Shown piece after piece: positions 1 through 9,411 of a DNA stretch of 20,551 nt. Below the pieces are notes generated by a model, which was not told the origin of the DNA, searched no databases, and was given only the letters and a program-made list of their open reading frames with translations. Each line of letters opens with the position of its first letter. Position 1 is the first letter of the stretch. The position numbers were made by a program, and so were the translations under genes. The stretch spans positions 1 through 20,551 of the forward strand of contig CAJPVJ010000777.1 in assembly GCA_905397405.1 (NCBI GenBank), read 5' to 3'. The stretch is from Oppiella nova. Lineage: Eukaryota > Arthropoda > Arachnida > Sarcoptiformes > Oppiidae.

Positions 1-552
1 TAGGACTAGCTGTGGGTTTAGTGGGAGCAATGGTGGGATCGGTAGGCCAAGTGAGTCCGTGATCGTTGTACACACAGGTCTGGTTGAGTTCACTAAAGAC
101 TAGGTCTTCAGGACAGGTGATGACATAACCTATGCCTCCCTGACAGTCGATAAACTTGTGAGGATTGCCCGGCATCTCAAAGAGACCATCGGGTTTTGGG
201 CACTTGACTACCGGTACGTCTGGATCCCTATCGCAGGTCTGCTCCTTCTCGTCGAAGACTAGATTTCCCGGACACCAGTAGCCGGCGATCCATTTGCCAC
301 GAGAGCACCGGTGGAAAATATGGGGATTCAGGGGGTCTCTGAACATCTTATCCGGGTCGTGACCCTCACAGCTCACCGGCTGTATCGGGGGTCGGGTGGT
401 GCCCTCCATTTCCTCGTCTATGGGCCAACAGTAGGCTATATATCGTAAATAAAAAATAATTTAATTTTAACGAAATTTCGATTCCTTTATTCAGATTACA
501 CTAAAAACTTACCAAAAGTCAAGAAAACAGCAATAATTGCAATTCTAAACAT
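1..552 (-). CDS. Secreted peritrophin-like protein with two chitin-binding (CBM14) domains, 3' end off window
   Basis: Exon 1 is 513-552 and encodes a signal peptide (MFRIAIIAVFLTF). A donor (G|GTAAGT) and a 77-nt intron (436-512) follow, then exon 2 from 435 to the window edge, acceptor ATATAG. The phases join to give Ala14. The 158 visible residues hold two peritrophin-A-like modules. The first has C36, C57, C68 with a CPGNLVFDE motif, and C81. The second has C92, C111, C121 with CPEDLVFSE, and C134. A Pro/Thr-rich, mucin-like linker (TDPTIAPTKPTASP) comes after. Each module lacks the Cys that usually precedes the aromatic-x-x-C position. Family knowledge: such proteins bind chitin in cuticle or peritrophic matrix outside the cell. 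More modules may lie beyond the left edge. The family call is secure; the exact matrix is not. Confidence 0.85.
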
Positions 553-1474
553 TTTCAAAAAGTTTAGTTTAGTTTGAAGTAATTATTTGGTTTAATAATC
601 AATTCAATGACTATTTGAAGGCAATTGATGAGTGATTGAGTGATTGATTCAATATTTATATGATTTTGAAATATATTCAGGATTTGTAGTAAAAATATAT
701 CCGCATTTACTAGATTATCTATAATTAAAATGAGTTCAAAATGTGAAACAATTGTTTGTATTGTGAAACAAACACAATACTATTTCAACACAATTTAGAA
801 AAAGTATTTTATTCCTAGTACTTGATAAATATGAGATTAGCTTTCTAATTAATTTATAGTATACTTTTATCTCATATTTATTTATAATTAGTTTGCGATA
901 TCACAATACAATTAAAAAATGTTTCAAATATTTGGTGATTTCCTTATAAAGTAATCGACATCTGTTTATCGGTATATAAAAATGATAACAAAATTAGTTT
1001 TGAAGTACAATTAATTTTAATTTTTCTTTCACTTAATGTTTGCAATAATTAACAGAATTTGTATTGAAATCAAAAGCAATATTTATTTTGAGAAAAAGAT
1101 ATTAATATTTGTTTACAACTAAAATCAATTCTTAAGAAAACAATTGAACTTTTTATGTTCAAATGAAATACAAATTAAAAATAATTTCAAAGAATAATTA
1201 AGTATTTTAAAAAATAATTTCAAAGAATAATTAAGTATTTTAAAAAATAATTTCAAAGAATAATTAAGTATTTTAAAAAATAATTTCAAGAATTTTGTGT
1301 TAAATGCAATACAATATCAAATTCAAATAATTATATGAATTAAAGTTAAAAACATATTTTGTTGATTAATATAATAAAAAATGTCAATAATTAAGAAATA
1401 GTTAAGAAATAGTAATAAAATGTTTATAAAACGGCAATAATTATAAATGTTTTAATTAAAAAATAATTATTAAA
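553..1474. other. AT-rich intergenic region
   Basis: This is the stretch between the peritrophin start and the end of the USP-coding exon, both on the minus strand. It should contain the peritrophin promoter and the 3' UTR of the upstream gene. An ATTAAA-type poly(A) signal on the minus strand lies about 20 nt below the USP stop (around 1452). I see no ORF, RNA gene or mobile element, only a short 33-bp tandem repeat listed separately. Confidence 0.6.
1181..1289. repeat. 33-bp tandem repeat, about 3.3 copies
   Basis: Full units begin at 1181, 1214 and 1247, and a partial fourth begins at 1280. The unit starts ATAATTTCAAAGAATAATTA and ends in a T-run/A-run. The copies are identical where I compared them. 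It is AT-rich and non-coding, between the peritrophin and USP genes. Confidence 0.95.
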
Positions 1475-4400
1475 TTACTTAACATTGCGCTTAACATAAA
1501 CCAAAACATAAGCTTCGGATGACTGCAGTCTTTTATCCGATATCTCATCGACGTATGAGTCGTTGAAATGATACCACTTTTGGTTGCGATAATTCTTAGC
1601 ACAAGCCGTATAGTGTCCACAATAAGAAGATCCGCTATAGTTGGACACCGCTGTCAAGTCATACATATAGTCTTTCCCTGATGTCTGTCCATTCACTACA
1701 TAATTCTTAAGATCCAATTCAATGGGAAACTCGCAGTTATACAGTTTGCCGGGACTTGACTTCAATTGCAATAGCAGTACATTAGGTGCGTGTTGTACAG
1801 CGTATGATTGGTTTGAGAATTTGCCCCCGATATTAGTGTTTAGCCGGGTACTTGTCTGACATCCCGAGCATTTCTCATCTGAGATATCGTATGACAAGTA
1901 TTGGTTGAGACAGTCATCGAGTTTTATGATGCGGTCATCGCATGCTCTGGAGTTATGAGGTCTCAGATTAATCTCTTCATACTCTTCATAATAATCTCTA
2001 AACCCATTGCTCATACGGGAGTAGACTATGAAAGTGCTCACAAAATATGGCAAATCACACGCCCAATAAAGGCTATCAAACTTCCTATCATAGTATCTGA
2101 ACTTTGTTTGTTTCAACCGCTCATACATCTGACAATCAGTATTTAACAAGCATTTGGATAATTGTTCAGCAAATGCAGTGACAATAGTGGCATAACTACT
2201 GTCATAGACATTCAATAGCAAAGGTGTGCCAAATCTGTCGATCTCTGACAGTGAAATGAAGTAATGTTTGGGAAATGAGGGGTCGATCTCATAGACATAA
2301 ATATGACCTGCTATTCGGTTGAGGTTCAGGATCTCATTCTTGCCATAAACACAATGTATGGTGTGATCGACAACATTAGTGACAATGAGATGATTGTCAT
2401 TCAGTAAGTCTGAAGTGATTTCATGGAAAGTTTGTAACAATATTCTTATCAATTGAATGATAAGAATCTGACTCTTTGTGAATCTCAATTCAATTTTGTT
2501 AATGATTTGACTCTCATTTCTAATCAATGAGACCTCGAGTATAATGAGATCTCTTCTGTCGATTTGTGGCAAACTTATGATCGGAAATGACTGGGAATTG
2601 GTATGAATTGTTTGCCCGCAATCACAGCTTACTTTGAATGACTGAAAGCCATAGAAATTGATTGCAATAAATGTGTTATTTTGACGCAAATATTCAGCAA
2701 AAGTGTTGAATTCAATCACATCAGTGGTTCTGTTGCCGCTATAAGTGAGATCCATTTCAAGCAATTCTTTGTGGAACTGATCCAGAATTGACACTAAAAA
2801 CTCTGAGCAATCGTTTTGGTTATAACCACTGAATCTGTCGAAAGTTTGGGACACTTTTCTACGGAAACTGGTCGGCCAGACAGCCGATGATTTTGCTGAC
2901 CATAACTCGACAACCAATTCACTGAACAACTGAATCAATGACTTTTCATAATTATAACCATTGCCACAATGATTGAAAATCTCAAAGTCTTTCATAAATG
3001 GTGCCACAAATTCAATGTTAGACAGACATTGAATCCCACTATTCATATAACATGTGTTTCCCATGTTTTGGAGACCACAAACTCCTTCAGTGAGAGGTTT
3101 ATATCGGTAATTGTTTCGCACATTTGTAGGTTTGACTGAAATGCAAATAAAAATCTCAAAATAAAATTCATTTATAATATAAAGACAACAAATAATTGCC
3201 TGATTTATCAGTCTTCTGCTTTTGTTTGATTACTTTTAGATTTATTTTGTTTGCGATTCTTCTTCTTCTTCTTCTTTGGTTTCTTTTGATTGAATGGTTT
3301 GACTGAAGAACTGTTTCCAAACACTTGACTAAATCATGAGACAAAAGTGTTAAACCAAATAAAGTAATCAATATTTACAGTAAAAAAGTTAAAATATTAG
3401 CACAAACTTTGCAATGGAAGTGCCTTCGGATTCAGTCGAGTCTTCAGAATCGTTACTTTTGTCACATTTAACCTCAGATGCGATGGATGTGAAGGGCTCT
3501 GTCTTAACACGTGAGGGACCCGCTACTGATCCCATCTCACAATCGGTACTCACATTCCTCGATGTCTGCGCTGAATCTTCTGATACAAAACACAAACTAT
3601 TATAACATTTGAATATAATTTACAAATGATTACCAAATTCTTGGGAAAGTTTTATTCTTGTGACAGAACTTTGGTTTAGTTCATCCATTTGGTGACCACT
3701 TGTCTGTTGATAACTAGTGGTAATCATTGCCGATAAACTAGAAAATGGTCTGAAGAAAAGTAAGTTTTTAATAAGATTTAAAATTAATAAAATGATAATA
3801 CCTTTTGAATTGAGTCCATAAATATGACAAAATGTTATGAGAAGATAAGTCATGCCTTGTTTGTCCCTTAAATATACAAATATGAGTATTTAAGATTTAT
3901 ATCACAAATTTTAGATCACAAATATTAAGTTATGATTAAAACAAACCTCAATGTCCTGTGGACTGTTAGACACGGCACCAGTTGTTGAGGCTAACGATAA
4001 TTACAATTGTTGTCAAATAAGAGTTAAATTTTACAAACATTTTCATACCATTTCTTGTGAGTGAATCGCAAATACTTAGATTATCCATAAGTAATGAAAT
4101 GGGTGAACAATAACTCTGTTTGTGGCAAATGATCTTAAAATGATTGATGTCAAGACATCTGACATTAGGTTCAAATCTAAAGTATTGACGGATATCCTCT
4201 ATATTGTCATAAATGAGAGTAATTGGAGACGAAATTTCTATACTTAAGTGTCTGATGAATGATATGAAACTCGTATCGTTAGTAATGACAACAAAAGCTG
4301 TTTGTCCATCACTTAAGCCCAAACTGATTAGGAATTGAAAGAAATCAAGTTTCGACTCATAGGATATTCGTGGAAATGTATGGTTTGGGTGCTGGTCGAT

Positions 4401-4553
4401 GTGTATGATGTGATTCACACACCAGCAAATGAAATGCTTTTCAATGTATTGGTATGGAGTGACCAGAACTGTCCGAATGGTCTCTTTGAATGCCTGTATA
4501 TCACCGAAAGGACAGGTATCCAAGTCCCAGAAAATCGATACAAAGTGTGTCAT
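1475..4553 (-). CDS. NYN (PIN-like nuclease) - Lys-rich linker - USP deubiquitinase fusion (proposed 7-exon gene, 885 aa)
   Basis: Proposed exons: 4049-4553, 3947-3990, 3802-3866, 3634-3749, 3408-3579, 3234-3328 and 1475-3135. All introns are GT-AG (52-98 nt) and every phase joins. Residues 1-140 are a MARF1-type NYN domain: IFWDLDTCP with D10, VITNDTSF with D93, then an IYDNIEDI strand. A low-complexity Ser/Thr/Glu region and a lysine tract (KKPKKKKKKNRK, perhaps nuclear targeting) follow. From about 334 comes a complete C19 peptidase. The Cys box is GLQNMGNTCYMNS (C361). The His box is CGHYTACAKN (H840), with HFND (D858). Two Cys pairs (CDCG, CSGC) and a UBL-like insert are of the USP4/11/15 kind. 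The triad is intact, so ubiquitin hydrolysis is likely. The NYN middle acidic pair is altered, so RNase activity is uncertain. The last junction is the inferred step; the alternative is two genes, the first ending at 3208. Confidence 0.65.
3208..4553 (-). CDS. Alternative short reading: NYN protein with Lys-rich C-terminus (6 exons, 340 aa)
   Basis: If the donor at 3233 (AAAA|GTAATC) is not used, exon 6 runs 3208-3328 and ends at a TGA after a tail rich in Lys, Asn and Ser. The total coding length is 1023 nt with all phases consistent. The product would be the NYN domain plus disordered tail, without the deubiquitinase. I list it as a possible isoform, or as the whole gene if the fusion is wrong. 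Against a separate gene: there is no AATAAA or ATTAAA on the coding strand between 3208 and the USP exon, and the USP exon has no start codon of its own in frame. Confidence 0.4.
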
Positions 4554-4818
4554 CCTATGCCATCACTAAATCGCTTTTGATTGCATTCAAACTGTATTCA
4601 TAATTATTTATTAAACTTTTATATGAAAATAGTTCACTTTCAAATCATTCAAAAAAGTTTTATTTTTCAGATAATATAATAGTTATAATTATGTAATATA
4701 ATACTATAGCATAAGTTATACAATGTAATCATATAATGCAATAATTTTCAATGAAATCAAAATTACAAAAGCAAACAAAATCAAAAGTATTGAAAATGCA
4801 ATGAATTGTGAAATAATT

Positions 4819-5246
4819 TTAATGTTTTTTGGCATAAGATTGTGTCCACTGTCTGGCGGTGTCTCTGTACTGCTGTTCAGTCAATCCACGGCCAGTATAA
4901 GGGCTGTTACGATTGGGTTGGACTAACAGATTATTGAGGGCCAGTAGTACTGTCATCACAGTATCGGTCGGACGCCAATTGGACAGTAGTGTCAGACATA
5001 TATTGCATTTGAGTGAATATTTGCGTGAAATATCTGAGTTATGAATCTCATGTCCGGCCCGCGGGTCGGGTAATTGGCAGGGAATCGGAGCTCAATCTCA
5101 AACATCCCGCCCTCGTATGGGGTCTCTTTGGGTCCGTTCAGGAAAACTTTCCAAACCAACAGGTTATCAGTCGGGGCCACAGTTGCAAAGGGGTTGGGGT
5201 CTGACATGAAGTCCTTGTATTCACGCCGAAGCCTCTCAGCAGCCAT
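4819..5246 (-). pseudogene. E2 ubiquitin-conjugating enzyme (UBE2D/E-like) with a one-base frameshift
   Basis: Start ATG is at 5246 (MAAERLRREYKDF). The reading follows the E2 fold through LVWKVFLNGPKETPYEGG and FPANYPTRGPDMRF to FHANIHSN. One base is then missing, in or near the expected Gly codon (about 5005). The frame moves to ICLTLLSNWRPTDTVMTVLL and ends RQWTQSYAKKH at TAA 4821-4819. The catalytic Cys is TGT at 4996-4998, in the shifted frame. The span is 428 nt, one short of 143 codons, and both halves are free of other stops. As read, translation stops two codons after the deletion region and the product lacks the Cys. The HPN motif is HAN, its Asn kept. No intron fits, since introns here are at least 50 nt. 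Either a very recent lesion or a base-calling error. It lies between the F-box and NYN-USP genes, same strand. Confidence 0.75.
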
Positions 5247-6283
5247 TCCTCTATGTATTACAGGTTTATAGCTATTTATTATCAATTGGTTTCATATCTT
5301 ATTTAATTAATTACAATACAATTATGTTTTCTTAAGCTTTTTGTGTAACACTATTGGTGTAACTTTTTATAAACTTTGCATTTCATTGAAAACCATTGCA
5401 TTACAGTATAATTATAAATGATTAAAACAATGTATAAATTACTTACTTTAGAAGTGATACCAAATTGCAATGAATGGATATTTATTGTCTTTAAAGATGT
5501 TTTCACTCCAAGAGTTAAATCACTGAATGAATGAAAGAGTTTGTGTTTCACAGACTTTACGCCTTTAAATCCAAAGCAATACTAACTCGTAATGCAATCG
5601 CTTTTACAGCGAATTTCGTTTGAAAAACTCGTGATTGAAAAAAGTTGTGAAAACTTTTCAAATACAGTCTAATGTGTTAATTAGTTGATGTAGTTTTGAT
5701 AGCAGAGCTCATATTTTCTGTATATTTCAGTGGTATATGTGTTAGTAAAATAGGATTTGATTGTAATTTTGTCGGCATTTAACTTTAAATCCATTGAAGC
5801 CTATGTAAACAACTCATCAAATATCCAAAACGTTCAGTAATAAAATCCTATCAAACTTAATGTCTAAAAATGAAAGTCAAATAAAACAAAACATCTCATA
5901 ACATAAAATCAAATCTAATTTAACGTAATCAACTTTAAATTAACACATTTAAGAATTAAAACAATACCGTATAGTATATTAAACACTAGTTTAAAGCAAA
6001 TAATTTATACAAATTAAAATCAGTAGTAAAAATGATAGCTAAATATACTTTATAAATATATACGATATAAATAAACTTTTACAAGCAAAAATCAATTAAA
6101 TATTTAGTTTTATTCAGTGTAATTACATTTTCATTAAACACTTTAATTCAAAACAAAATGATTAGACTTTAAAAACTTATTTTTATTAACTCATGCTTTT
6201 AAATCCCAATTAATTTTATTCGTGATATTAAGTCTTTTTAAATATAACTCATTGATTGAAATATATGTAAAACTAATTATCAT
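5247..6283. other. AT-rich intergenic region, with a possible 5' non-coding exon for the E2 gene
   Basis: No coding region is seen. On the minus strand a consensus donor (CTAAA|GTAAGT, GT at 5446-5445) lies about 200 nt upstream of the E2 ATG. A possible acceptor CATAG lies three bases before that ATG codon's GGA. This would fit a spliced 5' UTR, but the acceptor lacks a pyrimidine tract. The minus-strand AATAAA at 6215-6220 belongs to the F-box gene. The remainder is simple AT-rich DNA. Confidence 0.4.
6215..6220 (-). terminator. Poly(A) signal AATAAA for the FBXO22-like gene
   Basis: The plus strand reads TTTATT, which is AATAAA on the coding strand, about 65 nt below the stop codon at 6284. 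Confidence 0.5.
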
Positions 6284-7495
6284 TCATTTAACTGAATGTC
6301 TATTAAAGTTAAAGTTCACTAAAACAATGACTGAATTTCTATTAGGATTAAGACTTTCGATGCAATCCTTGAGCTCATCGGTGGTGTCCTTTGAAACCAA
6401 TGGTTTGCCTAATATATGACCCTTTGTTTGAAAGCCAAACATTCCTACGAAAGGGAATACCGATTGAAATTCAGTCGTGAACTCAAAGCTAAAGTTATCT
6501 GAATTGGCAAATATGATGGCAATGGATGTCGAGTTCTTGTAATCATTGCAATCAAAGTCTAAACTATTTCTGAAATGCAATAATTGCGACAAATATGTTG
6601 ACGGATCTGATGTCGATATGACAGCACTTCCAGTCCGGACTCGATGTCCACCAAAAGTGAGTATAATGTGGTCCAGAAGTAACGGACACTTTGACAGAGT
6701 TTTGGCGGCGACTACTGATCCGCCACCGAAAGAGACACTCCTATCAAGTCTTGAGATCAAACCATTGATCGCACCAACAGTTTGTGTATCTCTGAGAACC
6801 CCTTTCGGAGTTCTGTCCCTAACTCTGGAGGACTCGAAGAATAAAATACTCGACACATCCTTAGTGTCCACGTCTTGCAACGAGTGGTAAGATCTGACTT
6901 CAATGCCATCGATATCTGGGATCAAAAGTGATGTCAGACCTATTGTATGGCAAACAATTAGTTCACAATATTTTCAAAACTCAAGAATAATGTGATGAAT
7001 ACATGGGAATGAAGTTCTTTCAAAGTCTCGTTTGTTGTCGAGAATATCACCGAAATTGAGTAAACTCTTCGTCCGTATAGAAGAGGCCAATATCTTTCCG
7101 ACATCCAAGTAAGTGATGTCACAGTCTGTGGGAAGTCCTGCACTCATATGTCGGACACTATTCTCTTTGCGTCTGTAATCGATTGGCTGCCGATAACCGC
7201 CGATCAGAACCAACACGTGTTTTGGTCTCATATCAAGACATCTCTTGTTGTAGTCTTTGAATAGCTCTATGAGTCGTTGGGAGTCATAAATAGGCTGTTC
7301 TTTGACTAACTGATGGTTCAAAAGATAGAGATGTATAATGTGTTTGCGTTTCTCGTATTCATAAGCGGACGCATAGAAGAAGTCTTTTGAGAGACAATGA
7401 CTTGTGAACAGAGATCTGATGTCGAGTTCGCTCACTATTCTTGCGATCAGATATGGATTCCTGAGCACTAATTCTGTGCTTATCTTTGAGTCCAT
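6284..7495 (-). CDS. FBXO22: FBXO22-like F-box protein with FIST domain (2 exons, 382 aa)
   Basis: Exon 1 is 7003-7495 and exon 2 is 6284-6939. The 63-nt intron (donor CCCAT|GTATTC, acceptor ACAATAG) joins in phase to give Cys165. Residues about 8-48 match an F-box (NPYLIARIVSELDIRSLF, then a helix ending in YEYEKRK). The rest follows human FBXO22 in order: LLIPDIDGIEV, ILTFGGHRVRTGSAVI, then a FIST_C region with SIAIIFANSD and FQSVFPFVGMFGF. Family knowledge: FBXO22 is the substrate receptor of an SCF (SKP1-CUL1) ubiquitin ligase; its targets here are unknown. The length is close to the human protein (about 400 aa). The donor is not a strong consensus, but the phase and homology across the joint support it. 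The start is divergent from the first tandem gene, 284 bp away. Confidence 0.85.
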
Positions 7496-7779
7496 TGGAT
7501 GGTAAGGACTGTGCTTAGGATGACTACTTTACTGATGTTAACTTGACTTTTAAATATCTTATACTCTAACTGTTGTTAAAGGTTTTATTGTTTGCGCGAA
7601 TTTAATAATTATTATGTTATTGGCATTACTCATAGGATTAGTACAAGTCTAACAGAAAAGTTAAATATAAAGTACTCAAACTTACAGTAACTTAAAATAC
7701 CGACAAATTGTGAATAAATTCAAATTATTTTTATAATCCACAAAATCGACAGTAATTTTTAATTGCCATATAAATCGAA
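7496..7779. promoter_or_regulatory. Bidirectional intergenic region between FBXO22-like gene and tandem family copy 1
   Basis: This 284-bp segment separates two divergent start codons and must carry both promoters. It contains TTTGCGCGAA at 7591-7600, about 180 nt before the copy 1 ATG. The same core occurs at the same distance before copy 3. Confidence 0.5.
7591..7600 (+). promoter_or_regulatory. TTTGCGCGAA element upstream of tandem copy 1
   Basis: A GC-rich, near-palindromic 10-mer in an AT-rich region, about 180 nt upstream of the ATG at 7780. The flank (TTTTATTGTTTGCGCGA) matches the one before copy 3. It resembles an E2F-type site, but that is a guess. Confidence 0.4.
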
Positions 7780-8505
7780 ATGAAATACTATTATATAACA
7801 TGTTTGGTGGTGTCGGCGCTTATATGGATCGGTAACTTATGTGCTAATGAAACGGAGAAATGTGTGGCCCATGATATTGAACGCCTGGGAATGTGTGCGG
7901 TTAACTCAAGCTATTTCTTAAGACTACATCACTTGACTCCCAAAGAATCCAAACTAGTGTTAAAAGATGAAAAAGCTGCCACCAATAGCTGGAAATTACT
8001 GTTGTACAGCCATTCAGATCATTTGTGGGTCTTATAATATGGTAAAGCATTTGATTTCTAATGTTTGCATTAATTCTTTATTTGTGACATTCTTTTAAAT
8101 CATATAAAATTGTATTCAAATGTATTACTAACTTATAAGACATTTCATTCTACACTCAATATAATTTATAATTAAATTTTGAATAATTTTGAATTAATGT
8201 TTATTTTTAACTTTAATACACATTAAAGAGTGGAATGCCGTTGGAGTGACACTGATATCAATGGAAGGGTGGATCAGATCCAACTGTTACGGATGAAATG
8301 CTCTAAGAATGGCATTCATATGAATGAAGACTATTGTAAAACACAAGACACATCCAGATTAATAGGCAATGAATGCAAGCGTTTTATGGGTCAATACTGC
8401 CCTCACATCGATAGTCCCTCATCCAGTCCCACATTTATCCGTCTGTTGGATATATTTATAATTTGGGGATTTGTTGCTTTTTGCAAATTCATTATTCAAT
8501 TCTAA
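7780..8505 (+). pseudogene. Tandem Cys-rich secreted protein, copy 1 (frameshifted)
   Basis: Exon 1 (7780-8041) begins with a signal peptide (MKYYYITCLVVSALIW) and ends at a clear donor (TATAATATG|GTAAAG). It is 262 nt, exactly one base longer than the intact copy 2 exon (261). The extra base is probably in an A-run (GATGAAAAAGCTG, near 7972). After it the conserved stretch CCTAIQIICGSYN is in the next frame; unshifted, TAA ends the reading at 8035-8037. Exon 2 starts near 8229 and ends at 8505. It keeps CSKNGIHMNEDYC, the later Cys residues and a hydrophobic tail, but its acceptor (TTAAAG where copies 2 and 3 have TTAG) does not restore phase. These two lesions point to a pseudogene, though the first could be an assembly error. 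I do not recognise the family. Confidence 0.7.
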
Positions 8506-8534
8506 CTTATATCTCATTATCTATTCATTGATTT

Positions 8535-8540
8535 AATAAA
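8535..8540 (+). terminator. Poly(A) signal AATAAA after tandem copy 1
   Basis: AATAAA lies 30 nt below the copy 1 stop codon at 8505, and about 120 nt before the copy 2 ATG. Confidence 0.5.
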
Positions 8541-8657
8541 AGAGACAACAAGTAAAAACACAAAACAACCTTTTATTTGAGTTAAATTCACTATTCAATG
8601 AGCGCGAGAAATATTAAATTAATAATTTTAAAACTATACTCAAATTATCAATTGAAA

Positions 8658-9411
8658 ATGAGTCACTATTTTATAACATGTTTTGTGGTATCGGCGCTTA
8701 TATGGACAGGTAGTTTATGTGAGAATAAAGGGAATGTATGTCTGGGCGACGATATACTAATGCTGGAACTGTGTGCTGTCAACTCGAGCTTTGTTTTAAT
8801 TAAACACCAGTTGAGTGCAATGAAAACCATGGTATCCATGCGATCCCTATCCCTGCCTTCAATATCTGGAGAATTCTGTTGCACAGCCTTTCAGATCTTT
8901 TGTGATTCTTATAATCGGGTAAACATTTATTATAATTAATATTTAGGTGTATCTATCGGTTTATTAGTGAAGGGTTTCTCTCAATTCATAAAGCATTGCA
9001 TTCAATTGTGTATTAGATATAGATCTCCATAATATGGACCAAACTTTTGATTTGAATCATAATTAAAGATGGTAGTCTTTACTAGTATTTGTGGACTAAT
9101 ATTTGTTTCATTTTAATATACGTTAGAAAAGAAAGTGTGGTTCAGATGGGGACGAGATAATCGGCCGGAAAGTTGAGATGAATGTGTTGCGGAAGATGTG
9201 CTCTAAGAATGGCATTCATATCAGTGAAGGCTATTGTAAACAACAACACACCTCCAACTTCTTAGGCACCGCATGTCACCGATTTATGGGTCAGTATTGC
9301 ACTCACGCCGGCCCTCTCATTTATAAAGCATCCAGTCCTACATTATACCCAGTATTGTATATGATTTTCACTTTGGGAATCATTGTTTTCATATATAGTA
9401 ATATTAACTAA
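8658..9411 (+). CDS. Tandem Cys-rich secreted, probably GPI-anchored protein, copy 2 (intact, 181 aa)
   Basis: Exon 1 is 8658-8918 (87 codons, donor AATCGG|GTAAAC). Exon 2 is 9127-9411 (acceptor ACGTTAG), joined in phase 0 across a 208-nt intron. The start follows copies 1 and 3; an in-frame ATG at 8598 would put 20 polar residues before the signal peptide. After the signal (about 1-20) come spaced cysteines with a CC pair (EFCCTAFQIFC), then CSKNGIHISEGYC and FMGQYC. A Ser/Pro spacer leads into a C-terminal hydrophobic segment (YMIFTLGIIVFIYSNIN) of the kind replaced by a GPI anchor. A surface or secreted role is inferred; the function is unknown. I see no close match to a named family. It is the only copy of the three that reads through. 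Confidence 0.8.

Noticed and set aside
1901-2146. Plus-strand ORF of 81 codons inside the USP exon
   Set aside because: Antisense shadow of a strongly conserved deubiquitinase; no domain or composition support.
3120-3210. SL trans-splicing between two genes of an operon as an explanation for the USP acceptor
   Set aside because: A spliced leader would not supply an in-frame ATG for the USP exon; the phase-compatible fusion explains it better. It is not fully excluded.
3168-3371. Arg-rich ORF on the minus strand
   Set aside because: It is the wrong frame of exon 6; the frame fixed by the upstream phase gives the Lys-rich tail instead.
4992-5285. E2 reading starting at TTG 5285
   Set aside because: It adds non-homologous residues; the ATG at 5246 starts the E2 N-terminal helix at the usual place.
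8598-8657. In-frame upstream ATG of tandem copy 2
   Set aside because: It would place about 20 polar residues before the signal peptide; copies 1 and 3 start at the later ATG.
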